Shown here: positions 53,202 through 63,270 of the stretch, piece by piece
Position numbering within the stretch: position 1 is the stretch's first letter
Layout: every line of letters starts with the position of its first letter
NCBI RefSeq assembly: GCF_021389935.1
Contig: NZ_CP089979.1
Coordinates: 2,151,001 to 2,215,000, forward strand
Reading direction: 5' to 3'
Length of the DNA: 64,000 nucleotides
DNA from: Fulvivirga ligni
GTDB lineage: Bacteria > Bacteroidota > Bacteroidia > Cytophagales > Cyclobacteriaceae
Notes under the pieces: model-generated
Databases searched by the model: none
The model's input: only the letters and a program-made list of their open reading frames with translations
Told to the model about the DNA's origin: nothing
Translations under genes and position numbers: made by a program

Positions 53202-54134
53202 TTAAGAATGGATGAACAATGAGCTTATAGACTCATGATCATGAATTTTTCTGATTGCTTTTGCAAAAAGATCAGACACTGACAATACTTTGATTTTGCT
53301 ACGCTCTTCTTTAAGCGGTAAAGTATCAGTGATAACTAGTTCTTCCAAGGCAGAGTTCTGAATGTTTTCATACGCATTTCCTGAAAGAATAGGGTGAGTA
53401 GCTACAGCTCTTACTGAAGTCGCTCCTTTATCTTTTAGAAGCTGAGCTGCTTTGCAAATAGTGCCTCCTGTATCGATAAGGTCATCTACCATCACCACAT
53501 CTTTGCCTTCTACATCACCAATTAGCCTCATAGAAGCTACTTCATTGGCTTTCTCTCTGTACTTATCACAAACTACCATTTCAGCTCTAAAGAATTTAGC
53601 GAAACTTCTGGTTCTCTTCACACCACCCACGTCAGGAGATGCAAAAATAATGTTTTCTAAGTTCAGAGATCTGATATAAGGAATAAAGATTGAAGTACCA
53701 TCCAAGTGATCTACCGGAATGTCAAAGAAACCTTGAATCTGATCGGCATGTAAATCGCAAGTCATAATTCTATCCGCTCCGGCTGCTGAAAGCAGGTTGG
53801 CCATAAGTTTTGCTGCTATAGCAACTCTAGGCTTGTCTTTTCTATCCTGACGTGCATATCCAAAGTAAGGAACCACTACAGTAACATACTTAGCACTTGC
53901 TCTTTTAGCTGCATCAATCATTAATAGCAGCTCCATAAAGTTGTCAGAAGGAGGAAAAGTAGATTGGATAAGAAAGACGTCGCTTCCTCTTACAGATTCA
54001 GTGAAAAATGGAGACATTTCTCCGTCGCTAAATTGTTGGAGGATTACTTCTCCTAAGGGTTTGCCGTATGCCAAAGCAATTTTATCGGCTAAATATTTAG
54101 TTTCTTTTCCGGAGAAGATTTTAACTGAAGACAT
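53202..54134 (-). CDS. prs: Ribose-phosphate pyrophosphokinase
   Basis: 310-residue PRPP synthetase, the entry enzyme for nucleotide, His and Trp synthesis. Visible family motifs: SGKETKYLADKIA, QSTFPPSDNFMELLLMIDA-region, the catalytic PYFGYARQDRKDKPR loop, and the PRPP-binding motif VMVDDLIDTGGT. Length is typical. rplY follows 34 bp downstream, and the tRNA-Gln gene lies upstream on the same strand, separated by a terminator. Confidence 0.97.
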   Translation of the reverse strand: MSSVKIFSGKETKYLADKIALAYGKPLGEVILQQFSDGEMSPFFTESVRGSDVFLIQSTFPPSDNFMELLLMIDAAKRASAKYVTVVVPYFGYARQDRKDKPRVAIAAKLMANLLSAAGADRIMTCDLHADQIQGFFDIPVDHLDGTSIFIPYIRSLNLENIIFASPDVGGVKRTRSFAKFFRAEMVVCDKYREKANEVASMRLIGDVEGKDVVMVDDLIDTGGTICKAAQLLKDKGATSVRAVATHPILSGNAYENIQNSALEELVITDTLPLKEERSKIKVLSVSDLFAKAIRKIHDHESISSLFIHS

Positions 54135-54160
54135 CTTGTATTTATTTGCCGTTTTTAAAC

Positions 54161-54188
54161 AAAAAAGGCGGACTTTTTATGTCCGCCT
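54161..54188 (-). terminator. Terminator of the tRNA-Gln gene
   Basis: On the minus strand an 8-bp stem AGGCGGAC / GTCCGCCT with a 7-nt loop is followed by TTTTT, four bases after the tRNA 3' end. Confidence 0.85.
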
Positions 54189-54191
54189 GAG

Positions 54192-54264
54192 TTGCCCGAC
54201 TAGGGCTCGAACCTAGACTCTTCTGAACCAAAATCAGACGTGTTGCCAGTTACACCATCGGGCA
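54192..54264 (-). tRNA. tRNA-Gln (UUG)
   Basis: 73 nt with acceptor TGCCCGA / TCGGGCA and discriminator A, D stem GTGT/ACAC, anticodon stem TCTGA/TCAGA with loop TTTTGGT (anticodon TTG at 54231-54229, reads CAA/CAG), and T stem CTAGG/CCTAG with loop TTCGAGC. CCA is not encoded. All stems pair perfectly. Confidence 0.95.
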
Positions 54265-54354
54265 ATCTTTTGTTTCCCTCATTTTTGGGATGGCAAAAGT
54301 AAAATTAATTTTGAAAAATGAAAACACTGAGCCCGAAATAATTTAACTTTTTTT

Positions 54355-54936
54355 TCAAGGTGTCTGAGATAGTATCTTTTTTTGTTCATCAAGGAACCCA
54401 TCCGCAAAGAATTGATACTTGTTTAGGATGGATTTTACGGCATTATTTACATCTCTATAGTCAGAGAAATTAACTCTGCCATAGTAGTCAGTAGCATATC
54501 CTTGCCAGATGGAAGTTTTTTGTTTTCTATCAAAAATCTGAATAAGAAGGGTGCCTTCCTTCATACCTATCTTAAGTCTGTCATACTCAAGGTCTCGATC
54601 TTGCTTGGCCATCCAGTCTTCTATGCGGGGCTGATTATAGCCTCTGAAGTTAAGACTGTCTACAAAAACTCTGAAAGATAGAAGTAAATCGGGCTTACTG
54701 TCCTTACGCTTATATCCCAGAAATTTCATGTGCGATTCTATGGCAGTCTGAATGATCTTGCCACCACCTTCCAATTCTTCATTCTCTGATTGTATTAGGA
54801 AGTCATAGTTACTGTACTTATCAAATCTTCCCTTGTAGCTGTAGTCATATTCTACGGGAAGTTCACGGTAGGAAAAACAGGACGCTATCACCACAGATAA
54901 CGCACCTATCATAATTAAATGAGAGCGTGATTTCAT
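54355..54936 (-). CDS. DUF4136 family lipoprotein
   Basis: 193 residues with a lipoprotein signal peptide (lipobox IASC, Cys20). The mature part matches the DUF4136 pattern: a YDYSYKGRFDKYSNYDFL strand near the start, a helix (IIQTAIESHMKFLGYKRKDSKPDLLL) and a late segment IQIFDRKQKTSIWQGYAT. Family function is unknown; such lipoproteins are periplasmic or outer-membrane. It appears to be a single-gene transcript between purL and tRNA-Gln. Confidence 0.88.
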   Translation of the reverse strand: MKSRSHLIMIGALSVVIASCFSYRELPVEYDYSYKGRFDKYSNYDFLIQSENEELEGGGKIIQTAIESHMKFLGYKRKDSKPDLLLSFRVFVDSLNFRGYNQPRIEDWMAKQDRDLEYDRLKIGMKEGTLLIQIFDRKQKTSIWQGYATDYYGRVNFSDYRDVNNAVKSILNKYQFFADGFLDEQKKILSQTP

Positions 54937-55039
54937 ATAAAAGGGATTTAAACAGAGCCTATATAAATATAGTATAATAGGCTCTGTTTTAATAGTGTTT
55001 ACCCCAAAATGTTGGTGAAGCCACGCTAAATGCGGGAAA

Positions 55040-58000
55040 CTACTTATGTGTTTTTATCCACTCTTTTGCGTTTACAAATGCCTCTATCCAAGGTGTAATC
55101 TCATCGGCATTTCTGCCCTCAGGATAGTTAGCCCAGTTATGCGGATAAAGTGATCTTTCCAGGTGAGGCATAATAGCTAAATGGCGGCCATTTGAAGAGC
55201 ATACAGCGGCTGCATTGTGATCTGAACCATTAGGGTTAGCAGGATATGCATCACTAGCATAATTGGCCACAATGTTATATTCTGCTGCAGCTCCAGGTAG
55301 ATCAAATTTACCTTCTCCATGAGCTATCCATACACCCAGCTTAGATCCACTTAAAGAGCTAAACATAACGGTGTCATTTTGTGGGATCTCTACGTTTAAG
55401 AACGATGATTCGAACTTATGAGAGATGTTATGCTTCATGGTAGGATGATCGCTCATATTAGGGTATAAAAGCCCTAGCTCCATCATGAGCTGGCATCCAT
55501 TACAAACACCAAGGCTTAGTGTATTTTCCCTTGCGTAGAAGTTATCCAATGCCTGTTTTGCCTTTTCGTTATATAAGAAAGCACCAGCCCATCCTTTAGC
55601 TGATCCTAGTACATCTGAGTTAGAAAATCCTCCTACAAATACGATCAGATTTACGTCTGTAAGGTCCTCTCTGCCGCTGATGAGGTCAGTCATGTGAACG
55701 TCCTTCACGTCAAAGCCAGCAAGGTGCATGGTCCAGGCCATTTCACGGTCTCCATTAACTCCTTTCTCTCTGATGATGGCCGCCTTAATGCCGCTCTTGT
55801 CTTTGCGGTTAAGATCAAGGCCAAATTGGCTTAATTTACCTTCAAAGTTCTCTGGGAATTCATAAGAAAGAGCTTGTTTCTTATAGTTGTCAAAACGTGC
55901 CTTAGCTAGCTCTGATCCTGACTGTTTTCTGTCGAGTAAATAAGAGGTTTTAAACCAAAGGTCTCTTAGCTCTGCTACATCGAAAGTTAAGGAGCCACTG
56001 GCATGGGTAACATTCACTGATCCTGTGTCAGTAGATTTACCTATTTTATAAGCATTTATACCAGCTGTTTTAAAGTCATTTAATATGCTTTCATCAGTGG
56101 TTTGAATGATGACTCCAGGCTGCTCACTGAAAAGTAGTTTACAGATGTCTTTTTCCTCTATTGCAGTAAGGTCTATATCCAAACCTCCTTTTAGGGTAGG
56201 GAAGCACATTTCTAATAAAGCAGTGATCATACCACCAGCAGAAATGTCATGACCGGCAAGTATCTTATTGTCTACTATTAACTCTTGAGTTTTAGTAAAG
56301 GCCTTTTTGAAGTATTCAGCATCTTTTACTGTTGGTGCAGAGTTTCCAATTTTATTGAGAGCTTGCGCAAAGCTACTTCCTCCCAGCTTGTAGTCATCAC
56401 CAGAGAAATCTACATATATGATGGAAGAATCCGTGTTGGCCTTTAGGTCAGGGCTAATAACATTAGTGATGTCGCTTACCTCACCTACAGAACTTATAAT
56501 TACAGTTCCTGGAGAGTATACCACATCTCCATTCGGGTATTTCTGCGTCATAGAAAGGGAATCCTTTCCGGTAGGGATATTAATTCCCAAATCCTGAGCA
56601 AATTGGCTCACAGCTTCTACCGCTTTATAAAGGCGATTGTTTTCTCCTTCTATTTTTGCTGGCCACATCCAGTTGGCACTAAGCGAAACACCTTTTATGC
56701 CATGGCTTAGCGGAGCCCATACTAAATTGGTCAAAGCTTCAGCGATGGAAAGCTTAGATCCTGCATCCGGATCAGCCAGCGCTGACACTGGTGCGTGACC
56801 TATAGAGGTAGCTACACCTTTCTTTCCTTTATAATCAAGGGCCATTACAGCTACATCATTTAAAGGAAGCTGAATAGCTCCACATGTCTGTTGCTTGGCC
56901 ACTTTCCCAGATACAGAGCGGTCTACTTTGTTAGTTAACCAATCTTTACAAGCTACGCCTTCAAGTTGAAGTACAGCTTCTAGATATTCTTTGATATGGT
57001 CAGCACTGTAGGTAATGTCTGAGAATGAGCTTGAAGTATCATCATCTTCCAAAATTGTCTTTGGTGACGAGCCAAACATATGCGAAAGATCCCAATCAAT
57101 AGGGTTTTTACCTGTTTTCTTATTCTCAAATTTGAAATGATTGTCACCAGTAGCGTTTCCTACAGCGTACATTGGAGAGCGCTCTCTATCGGCAACATTT
57201 TTAAGAAGATCAAGGTCTTTGGTTTTCATAACCAAGCCCATTCTTTCTTGAGATTCATTACCCACTATTTCTTTATCAGAAAGGGTAGGGTCTCCTACAG
57301 GTAGTTTATTTACATCTATTGTTCCCCCGGTTTCTTCAACTAACTCAGAAAGACAGTTTAAGTGACCACCTGCACCATGATCATGGATTGAAATTATTGG
57401 GTTTTCATCACTTTCTACCATGGCTCTGATGGCGTTCATTACCCTCTTTTGCATCTCAGGGTTAGATCTTTGAATGGCGTTTAGCTCTATAGAGTTGCCA
57501 AATTCACCAGTGGCTACAGAAGATACTGCTCCTCCGCCCATACCAATTCGGTAATTATCGCCACCTAAAATAACGATCTCATCACCCACTTCTGGCGATG
57601 CTTTCAGGCTATCAGCTTTTTTACCAAAACCGATACCTCCAGCAAGCATGATCACCTTATCGAAGCCATACTTCTTATCGTTTTCTTCGTGCTCAAAGGT
57701 GAGTAAACTACCGCAGATAAGTGGCTGGCCAAATTTGTTTCCAAAGTCACTGGCTCCATCAGATGCCTTGATCAAAATGTCCATAGGCGTTTGATACAAC
57801 CATTTTCTTGGCTCAATATTCTCTTCCCATTTTTTGCCTTCTTCTAATCGAGAATAAGAGGTCATATACACAGCGGTACCAGCTAGCGGTAAACTACCTT
57901 TACCTCCTGCCAGTCTATCTCTTATTTCTCCTCCAGAGCCTGTAGCAGCACCATTAAATGGTTCTACAGTAGTAGGGAAGTTGTGTGTTTCAGCCTTTAA

Positions 58001-58729
58001 GCTGATAACAGTTTCTATATCTTTAGTTTGGAAATAATCAGGTTTGTCTTGTGTGGCCGGTGCAAACTGCTCAGCCTTAGGTCCTTGTATAAAAGCTACG
58101 TTGTCTTTGTAAGCAGATACAATGTAGTTAGGATTTTTGACGGAAGTTTCTTTGATCATTTGGAAAAGAGACTTGTCCATTTCTTTCCCGCTAATGATAA
58201 ACGTACCGTTGAATATTTTGTGACGGCAGTGCTCTGAGTTTACTTGTGAAAATCCGAAAACTTCACTGTCAGACAATTTTCTGCCTAGTTTTTCGCTAAC
58301 ACCATTCAGGTATTCAACTTCTTCTCCACTAAGTGCCAGGCCTTCTTTCTTGTTGAAGGCATCTATATCTTCAATTTCTATTACCGGATCTGGACTTTTG
58401 GCAATGGTGAAAATACTTTGCTCCAAATCATGATACAAAACCTCAAGCATTGGGTCATGTGCTGCAGACTGATCTGCCACCTGAGTAAATTGCTCAATCC
58501 TTTTAATGCCTGAAATGCCCATATTCTGGGTTATTTCAACTGCATTAGTACTCCAAGGAGTGATCATCTCTTTTCTTGGCCCTATAAAGTAGCCCGATAA
58601 AGTAGAAGTTTCAATCAGTTCTGCCTGTCCGAAAAGCCATTTAAGTTTGTTTAAATCGGCTTCCTGAAGGCTGGTGGTGAGGTCTACTGCATAATACTGT
58701 TGACCTTGAGATCGGAAAAACTGGATCAT
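55040..58729 (-). CDS. purL: Phosphoribosylformylglycinamidine synthase, one-piece form
   Basis: 1229 residues from ATG 58729 (MIQFFRSQGQQYYAVD). A start at 58768 is rejected because the TAnnTTTG box at 58766-58773 overlaps it. The enzyme makes FGAM in purine synthesis. Order: N-terminal PurS-like domain, linker, two FGAM synthetase halves (SEHCRHKIF with catalytic His; ETHNFPTTVEPFNGAATGSGG), then a C-terminal class I glutaminase (about 960-1229) with Cys in GVCNGCQLM and the IAHGEGKF histidine region. Divergent from argB. Confidence 0.97.
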   Translation of the reverse strand: MIQFFRSQGQQYYAVDLTTSLQEADLNKLKWLFGQAELIETSTLSGYFIGPRKEMITPWSTNAVEITQNMGISGIKRIEQFTQVADQSAAHDPMLEVLYHDLEQSIFTIAKSPDPVIEIEDIDAFNKKEGLALSGEEVEYLNGVSEKLGRKLSDSEVFGFSQVNSEHCRHKIFNGTFIISGKEMDKSLFQMIKETSVKNPNYIVSAYKDNVAFIQGPKAEQFAPATQDKPDYFQTKDIETVISLKAETHNFPTTVEPFNGAATGSGGEIRDRLAGGKGSLPLAGTAVYMTSYSRLEEGKKWEENIEPRKWLYQTPMDILIKASDGASDFGNKFGQPLICGSLLTFEHEENDKKYGFDKVIMLAGGIGFGKKADSLKASPEVGDEIVILGGDNYRIGMGGGAVSSVATGEFGNSIELNAIQRSNPEMQKRVMNAIRAMVESDENPIISIHDHGAGGHLNCLSELVEETGGTIDVNKLPVGDPTLSDKEIVGNESQERMGLVMKTKDLDLLKNVADRERSPMYAVGNATGDNHFKFENKKTGKNPIDWDLSHMFGSSPKTILEDDDTSSSFSDITYSADHIKEYLEAVLQLEGVACKDWLTNKVDRSVSGKVAKQQTCGAIQLPLNDVAVMALDYKGKKGVATSIGHAPVSALADPDAGSKLSIAEALTNLVWAPLSHGIKGVSLSANWMWPAKIEGENNRLYKAVEAVSQFAQDLGINIPTGKDSLSMTQKYPNGDVVYSPGTVIISSVGEVSDITNVISPDLKANTDSSIIYVDFSGDDYKLGGSSFAQALNKIGNSAPTVKDAEYFKKAFTKTQELIVDNKILAGHDISAGGMITALLEMCFPTLKGGLDIDLTAIEEKDICKLLFSEQPGVIIQTTDESILNDFKTAGINAYKIGKSTDTGSVNVTHASGSLTFDVAELRDLWFKTSYLLDRKQSGSELAKARFDNYKKQALSYEFPENFEGKLSQFGLDLNRKDKSGIKAAIIREKGVNGDREMAWTMHLAGFDVKDVHMTDLISGREDLTDVNLIVFVGGFSNSDVLGSAKGWAGAFLYNEKAKQALDNFYARENTLSLGVCNGCQLMMELGLLYPNMSDHPTMKHNISHKFESSFLNVEIPQNDTVMFSSLSGSKLGVWIAHGEGKFDLPGAAAEYNIVANYASDAYPANPNGSDHNAAAVCSSNGRHLAIMPHLERSLYPHNWANYPEGRNADEITPWIEAFVNAKEWIKTHK

Positions 58730-58765
58730 TAATAGAGGATTTGAATAGTAAATGTCTTTCAGCCG

Positions 58766-58773
58766 CAAAAGTA
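58766..58773 (-). promoter_or_regulatory. Candidate -7 box (TACTTTTG) for purL
   Basis: TACTTTTG on the minus strand fits TAnnTTTG and lies 37 bp before ATG 58729, supporting the shorter PurL start. Confidence 0.55.
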
Positions 58774-58940
58774 GAAAAAAGAATTATAATATGCTTTAAA
58801 TAAAGCCGCTGTAAAACGGTGTTGTTCAGTACGCTGTAAATTGGGAATGTTCTAATAAAACTGTTTAAAAGTTGATTTTTTGAGAAATTTTGAACATTAA
58901 TAAGGGCATTCTTTTTAATTAATAAAGCGTAATCAATTTC

Positions 58941-59756
58941 ATGAACAAAATTAAGGTACTGATAAAGTATGGTGGAAACGCTATGCTGAACGAAAGTTTG
59001 AAAAATCAGATAGCCAGGAAAATCAAAAAATTACAGGATCAGGGCTATGAGGTGCTACTAGTGCACGGTGGTGGCCCATTTATTAACAAGGCCCTCGAAG
59101 TGGCCGGCATAGAGTCAGAATTCTTTGACGGACAGCGACATACCAGTGCAGAAGCTTTGGTACACATAGAAAAGGCGCTGAAAGGGGAGGTGAATAGCTC
59201 TCTGGTAGGTTTGCTGAATAATCACGGTCTCAAAGCCGTAGGGCTGTCAGGGAAAGACGGACAGTTAGTTCTCGCAGAGAAGAGATGGCATGAGCCTCTG
59301 TCTGGTGGCGATAAGATCGACTTGGGACAGGTAGGAGATGTAAAGCAAATTAATGCTGAGCTGGTAGAAGTTTTATTGAAGTCAGGATTTACACCGGTAA
59401 TTACCTGCATAGCCTCCGATGAAGAAGGGGCTGACTATAATATTAATGCAGATATGTTCGCAGGGCACCTTGCTGCAGCATTAGGGGTGGATGAATTTGT
59501 GTTGCTCACAGACGTTGATGGGCTGTTTGAGAATTATCCAGACCCTGAATCTATTCTGCATCAGGTGAGCTTAAATGAGTTGGAATCTATGTATGGCAAT
59601 GTGATCACCGGAGGCATGATTCCGAAGCTTGAGTCTTGCGAGATAGCGCTAAAGGGTGGAGCAGGTAAAGCTGTGATACTCAACGGCACTCAGCCTGATC
59701 AGATTACAGATCATTTACTAGATAATAAATCAATAGGTACAACAATTAATAAATAA
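58941..59756 (+). CDS. argB: N-acetylglutamate kinase
   Basis: 271-residue amino-acid kinase catalysing the second step of arginine synthesis. Motifs: KVLIKYGGNAML (ATP-phosphate Lys8), LVHGGGPFINK, GQRHTSAE, and VLLTDVDGLF. The C-terminal GGMIPKLESCEIALKGG block is typical. First gene of an arginine operon argB-argD-argC-argJ; its stop overlaps the argD start by one base. Confidence 0.95.
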   Translation: MNKIKVLIKYGGNAMLNESLKNQIARKIKKLQDQGYEVLLVHGGGPFINKALEVAGIESEFFDGQRHTSAEALVHIEKALKGEVNSSLVGLLNNHGLKAVGLSGKDGQLVLAEKRWHEPLSGGDKIDLGQVGDVKQINAELVEVLLKSGFTPVITCIASDEEGADYNINADMFAGHLAAALGVDEFVLLTDVDGLFENYPDPESILHQVSLNELESMYGNVITGGMIPKLESCEIALKGGAGKAVILNGTQPDQITDHLLDNKSIGTTINK

Positions 59757-60958
59757 TGAGTTTTACTAACGAAGAATTATATCAATTAGATAGAGAAAAC
59801 TATTTGCCAACATTCAAGCGGTTTCCATTGGCTTTTTCAAAAGGGAAGGGCAGCAAGCTGTACGATGTGGAAGGTAAAGAATATATAGACCTGCTTGCAG
59901 GAATAGCGGTTTGTAATGTAGGACACTGCCACCCAGATGTGGTGAGTGCCGTACAAAAGCAGGCAGCAGAACTAATGCATATTTCTAACTTTTTCGTGAC
60001 CCCCGCACAGGTGGAGCTAAGTAAGAAGTTAAACACAATCAGTGGATTAGATCATACTTTCATAACCAATAGCGGAGCAGAATCTGTAGAAGGTGCTATT
60101 AAAGTGGCGCGTAAATATGCTCACAAAAATGGCCGGGGAGGAGAAGTGATATCCATGACCAAGTCATTTCACGGACGTACTTTAGGTACTATAGCTACAG
60201 GTCAGGCCAAATATCAAAAAGGATTTGAGCCCATTCCTTCTGGTTTTAAGCAGGTGGAGTTCAATGACTGGCATACTTTAAAATCGATGATCACCAATGA
60301 GACGGCAGCTATAATTTTAGAGCCCGTACAAGGTGAAGGTGGTATAAATCCAGTGAATAAAGAATTTTTAAAAAACGTAAGAGAACTATGTGATCAGGAA
60401 GGCATAGCACTGATTTTTGATGAGGTGCAATGCGGTATTGGACGTACTGGAAAATGGTTCGCTAAAGATCATTACGGAATCCAGCCAGACATCATGTCTC
60501 TGGCCAAAGGTCTTGGTGGTGGTTTCCCAGTAGGAGCATTTTTATGCTCTGCGAAGATTGGAGAGGCCATTGATTTTGGTGATCATGGTACCACGTTTGG
60601 AGGTAATCCTTTAGCATGTTCAGCTGCATTGGCTACCCTTTCGGTGATAGAAAAGGAGAATCTGATAGAGGAAGCTGTAAAGAAAGGAGAGTGGATTAAA
60701 GCTGAGTTTGAAAAAATGAAATCTACTCATCCTGAGATCAAAGAAATAAGAGGCTTGGGTTTAATGCTTGGAATAGAATTATCTCAGCCAGCAGCACCTT
60801 TGGTTAAAATGCTGCTAGAGAGAGGAATAATTGCAAATGCCACTGCAGATACAGTGTTAAGGCTGGTTCCTGCCTTAAACATTCCTATGGATGACCTGAA
60901 AGCGGTGATGAAAGAAATAGATAAGTGTTTATTAGAAATGGTGGTGGAACATGGGTAA
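59756..60958 (+). CDS. argD: Acetylornithine aminotransferase
   Basis: 400-residue class III PLP aminotransferase that converts N-acetylglutamate semialdehyde to N-acetylornithine. PLP-binding features: SGAESVEGAIKVARKY, FHGRTLGT, the DEVQCGIGRTGKW motif, and the Schiff-base Lys in SLAKGLGGGFPVGAF. Length is typical. The gene overlaps argB by one base and argC by up to 8 bp. Confidence 0.95.
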   Translation: MSFTNEELYQLDRENYLPTFKRFPLAFSKGKGSKLYDVEGKEYIDLLAGIAVCNVGHCHPDVVSAVQKQAAELMHISNFFVTPAQVELSKKLNTISGLDHTFITNSGAESVEGAIKVARKYAHKNGRGGEVISMTKSFHGRTLGTIATGQAKYQKGFEPIPSGFKQVEFNDWHTLKSMITNETAAIILEPVQGEGGINPVNKEFLKNVRELCDQEGIALIFDEVQCGIGRTGKWFAKDHYGIQPDIMSLAKGLGGGFPVGAFLCSAKIGEAIDFGDHGTTFGGNPLACSAALATLSVIEKENLIEEAVKKGEWIKAEFEKMKSTHPEIKEIRGLGLMLGIELSQPAAPLVKMLLERGIIANATADTVLRLVPALNIPMDDLKAVMKEIDKCLLEMVVEHG

Positions 60959-61994
60959 TATGCGTAAAAAAGTAGCAATAGTAGGTGCCTCAGGGTACAC
61001 AGGATCGGAGTTGGCAAGGTTTTTACTTCATCATCCGTTAGTAGAGATCATGATGATCACTTCGGAGACTCATGAAGGAAAGCCTTTTTCATCATTACAC
61101 CCACAGTTTGCAGGGCAGCTGGATATGCCACTGGTATCTGCACAGAAAGTGGCTGATGAAGATTTAGATATTGTTTTTCTGGCGCTACCACACGGCGTTT
61201 CCATGAATTTCGTGAAGCAGTGGGCCGATAAATCATTCAAAATTGTCGACCTGAGTGGTGACTTCAGGTTAAAGAATGCCGAAGTGTATCAGGAATGGTA
61301 TAAGAAAGATCATATTTACCAGGAAGGTTTTGATAGTGCTGTTTATGGCTTGCCAGAGCTTCACAGAGATGAGATAGTGAAAAGCAAGCTGGTGGCTAAT
61401 CCAGGTTGTTATCCCACTACGTCTACTTTAGGAGTAGCGCCATTGGTAGCCGAAGATCTTATTGATGTCACCAGCATCATTATCGATGCGAAATCTGGAA
61501 TCACAGGAGCAGGTATAAAACCGAGCCTCACCACACATTTCAGTAATGTAAATGATAATTTCAAGGCCTATGGAGTAAAGAGCCACAGGCATACCATAGA
61601 AATAGAAGAGCAGCTTGGCTTCTTAAAGCAAGCTGATGTAAGAGTTCAGTTCACGCCTCATTTACTTCCGGTAGATAGAGGCATCCTGGCCACAAGTTAT
61701 TCTACACCAAAAAATGGCATGACTCAGGAGAAACTAGACGATCTTTATAAAACATTTTATCATGATAAGCCTTTTGTAAGGGTAAGAGAAGACTTACCTA
61801 CCTTAAAAGATGTAAGAGGTAGCAATTATTGTGATATCCATCCTGTTTGGGATGAGCGTACCAATCGAATTATGGTGTTTTCGGCTATCGATAACCTTGT
61901 AAAAGGTGCTGCCGGACAGGCCATTCAAAATATGAACCTGATGATTGGTGCAGATGAAACTACAGGTCTATTATTAAATCCGTTAAAACCTTAA
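60951..61994 (+). CDS. argC: N-acetyl-gamma-glutamyl-phosphate reductase
   Basis: 347 residues. NADP-binding VAIVGASGYTGSELARFLLHH; catalytic cysteine in VANPGCYPTTS; C-terminal region VKGAAGQAIQNMNLM. Start may be ATG 60951, overlapping argD by 8 bp, or ATG 60960; both keep the Rossmann strand. Reduces acetylglutamyl phosphate to the semialdehyde used by ArgD. Confidence 0.96.
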   Translation: MGNMRKKVAIVGASGYTGSELARFLLHHPLVEIMMITSETHEGKPFSSLHPQFAGQLDMPLVSAQKVADEDLDIVFLALPHGVSMNFVKQWADKSFKIVDLSGDFRLKNAEVYQEWYKKDHIYQEGFDSAVYGLPELHRDEIVKSKLVANPGCYPTTSTLGVAPLVAEDLIDVTSIIIDAKSGITGAGIKPSLTTHFSNVNDNFKAYGVKSHRHTIEIEEQLGFLKQADVRVQFTPHLLPVDRGILATSYSTPKNGMTQEKLDDLYKTFYHDKPFVRVREDLPTLKDVRGSNYCDIHPVWDERTNRIMVFSAIDNLVKGAAGQAIQNMNLMIGADETTGLLLNPLKP

Positions 61995-62018
61995 ATTAAC
62001 AATATTATCAGCGATCAA

Positions 62019-63230
62019 ATGATTCAAAATATCACGAATGTAAAAGGTATCAAATGTTGGGGTGCTCATACCGGTATTAAATCTATGAGACGAGACCTGG
62101 CTATTATTTATTCAGAGGTGCCTTGTGCAGCTGCAGCTTGCTTTACGCAGAACAAGGTGCAGGCAGAGCCTGTAAAGCTTAGTATTAAGCACATTAAAGA
62201 CAATAAGGCTCAGGTAATAGTCTGTAATGCCGGTAATGCCAACGCATGTACCGGAGAGCAAGGTAAAAAGGGTGCGGAAGCTATGGCTAAGGCTGTGGCT
62301 GAAGGACTTAAAATACCTATAGAAGATGTAATTGTAGCATCTACCGGGCTTATAGGTGAGCCTTTTCCTACAGATGATATAGTGAAAGGAATTGAAGAAA
62401 ATATTCCTAAATTATCGAATACAGCCAAGGCAGGATCTTTCACGGCTAATGCAATTTTAACCACAGATACTTTCGCCAAAGAAGGTTTTCTGGAGTTCGA
62501 CTGTGATGGTTCTAAAGTAGCACTTGGAGGTATGGCCAAAGGGTCTGGTATGATTCACCCAAATATGGCTACTATGCTATCTTTTGTGGTTACAGACCTT
62601 CATATAGATGAGAAACTACTGGACGAAGCGGTAAAATATTGCGTAGATCGTACTTTTAATATGATCACAGTAGATGGCGATACTTCTACTAATGACATGG
62701 TAGTAGTTATGGCTAATGGGCTAGCAGGGAATAAAAAAATAACCCAAAAGACTGATCCTAATTACAAACTGTTTGAAGATAAACTAATGCAGTTATTAAC
62801 TCACCTGGCTAAACTGATTGTTTCCGATGGTGAAGGCGCTTCTAAGTTTGTAGAGTATAAAGTAGCTAAAGCCAAGTCTGAAGATGTAGCTCGTACTTTG
62901 GTGAGAGCCATATCAGATTCAACACTGGTAAAAACAGCCATGTTTGGTAGAGATCCTAACTGGGGTAGAATAGTTTCTGCTTGCGGAAATGCCGGCGTAC
63001 CGTTCAATTATGCTAAGGCAGACCTGTTTATTGGAGACAATAGCAATTTGGTACAAGTGCTTAAAAAAGGAACGCCTGCAGATTATGACAGAAATTATAT
63101 TAAGAAGTTATTGAGAGAATCTCATATAAGAATACAGCTAGACTTAAACACTGGTGAGGAGGAAAGTACCGGATGGGGTACAGACCTAACCACAGATTAC
63201 GTAATGTTTAATTCAGTGTATACTACTTAA
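62019..63230 (+). CDS. argJ: Ornithine acetyltransferase / glutamate N-acetyltransferase
   Basis: 403-residue self-cleaving acetyltransferase that moves the acetyl group from N-acetylornithine to glutamate. The autoproteolysis motif is seen in GMIHPNMATMLSF, where Thr becomes the nucleophile of the beta chain. Other motifs: NAGNANACTG and TSTGLIGEPFP-like. Its presence suggests an acetyl-recycling pathway, unlike the N-succinyl route of many Bacteroidales. Last gene of the operon, followed by a terminator. Confidence 0.96.
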   Translation: MIQNITNVKGIKCWGAHTGIKSMRRDLAIIYSEVPCAAAACFTQNKVQAEPVKLSIKHIKDNKAQVIVCNAGNANACTGEQGKKGAEAMAKAVAEGLKIPIEDVIVASTGLIGEPFPTDDIVKGIEENIPKLSNTAKAGSFTANAILTTDTFAKEGFLEFDCDGSKVALGGMAKGSGMIHPNMATMLSFVVTDLHIDEKLLDEAVKYCVDRTFNMITVDGDTSTNDMVVVMANGLAGNKKITQKTDPNYKLFEDKLMQLLTHLAKLIVSDGEGASKFVEYKVAKAKSEDVARTLVRAISDSTLVKTAMFGRDPNWGRIVSACGNAGVPFNYAKADLFIGDNSNLVQVLKKGTPADYDRNYIKKLLRESHIRIQLDLNTGEEESTGWGTDLTTDYVMFNSVYTT

Positions 63231-63238
63231 AAGTATTA

Positions 63239-63270
63239 GGAACTAGCCGCGTTGTAGAGCGGCTAGTTCT
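63239..63270. terminator. Terminator after the arginine operon
   Basis: A stem of at least 11 bp, GAACTAGCCGC / GCGGCTAGTTC, with an 8-nt loop lies between convergent argJ and the following minus-strand gene, overlapping the latter's stop. Confidence 0.8.
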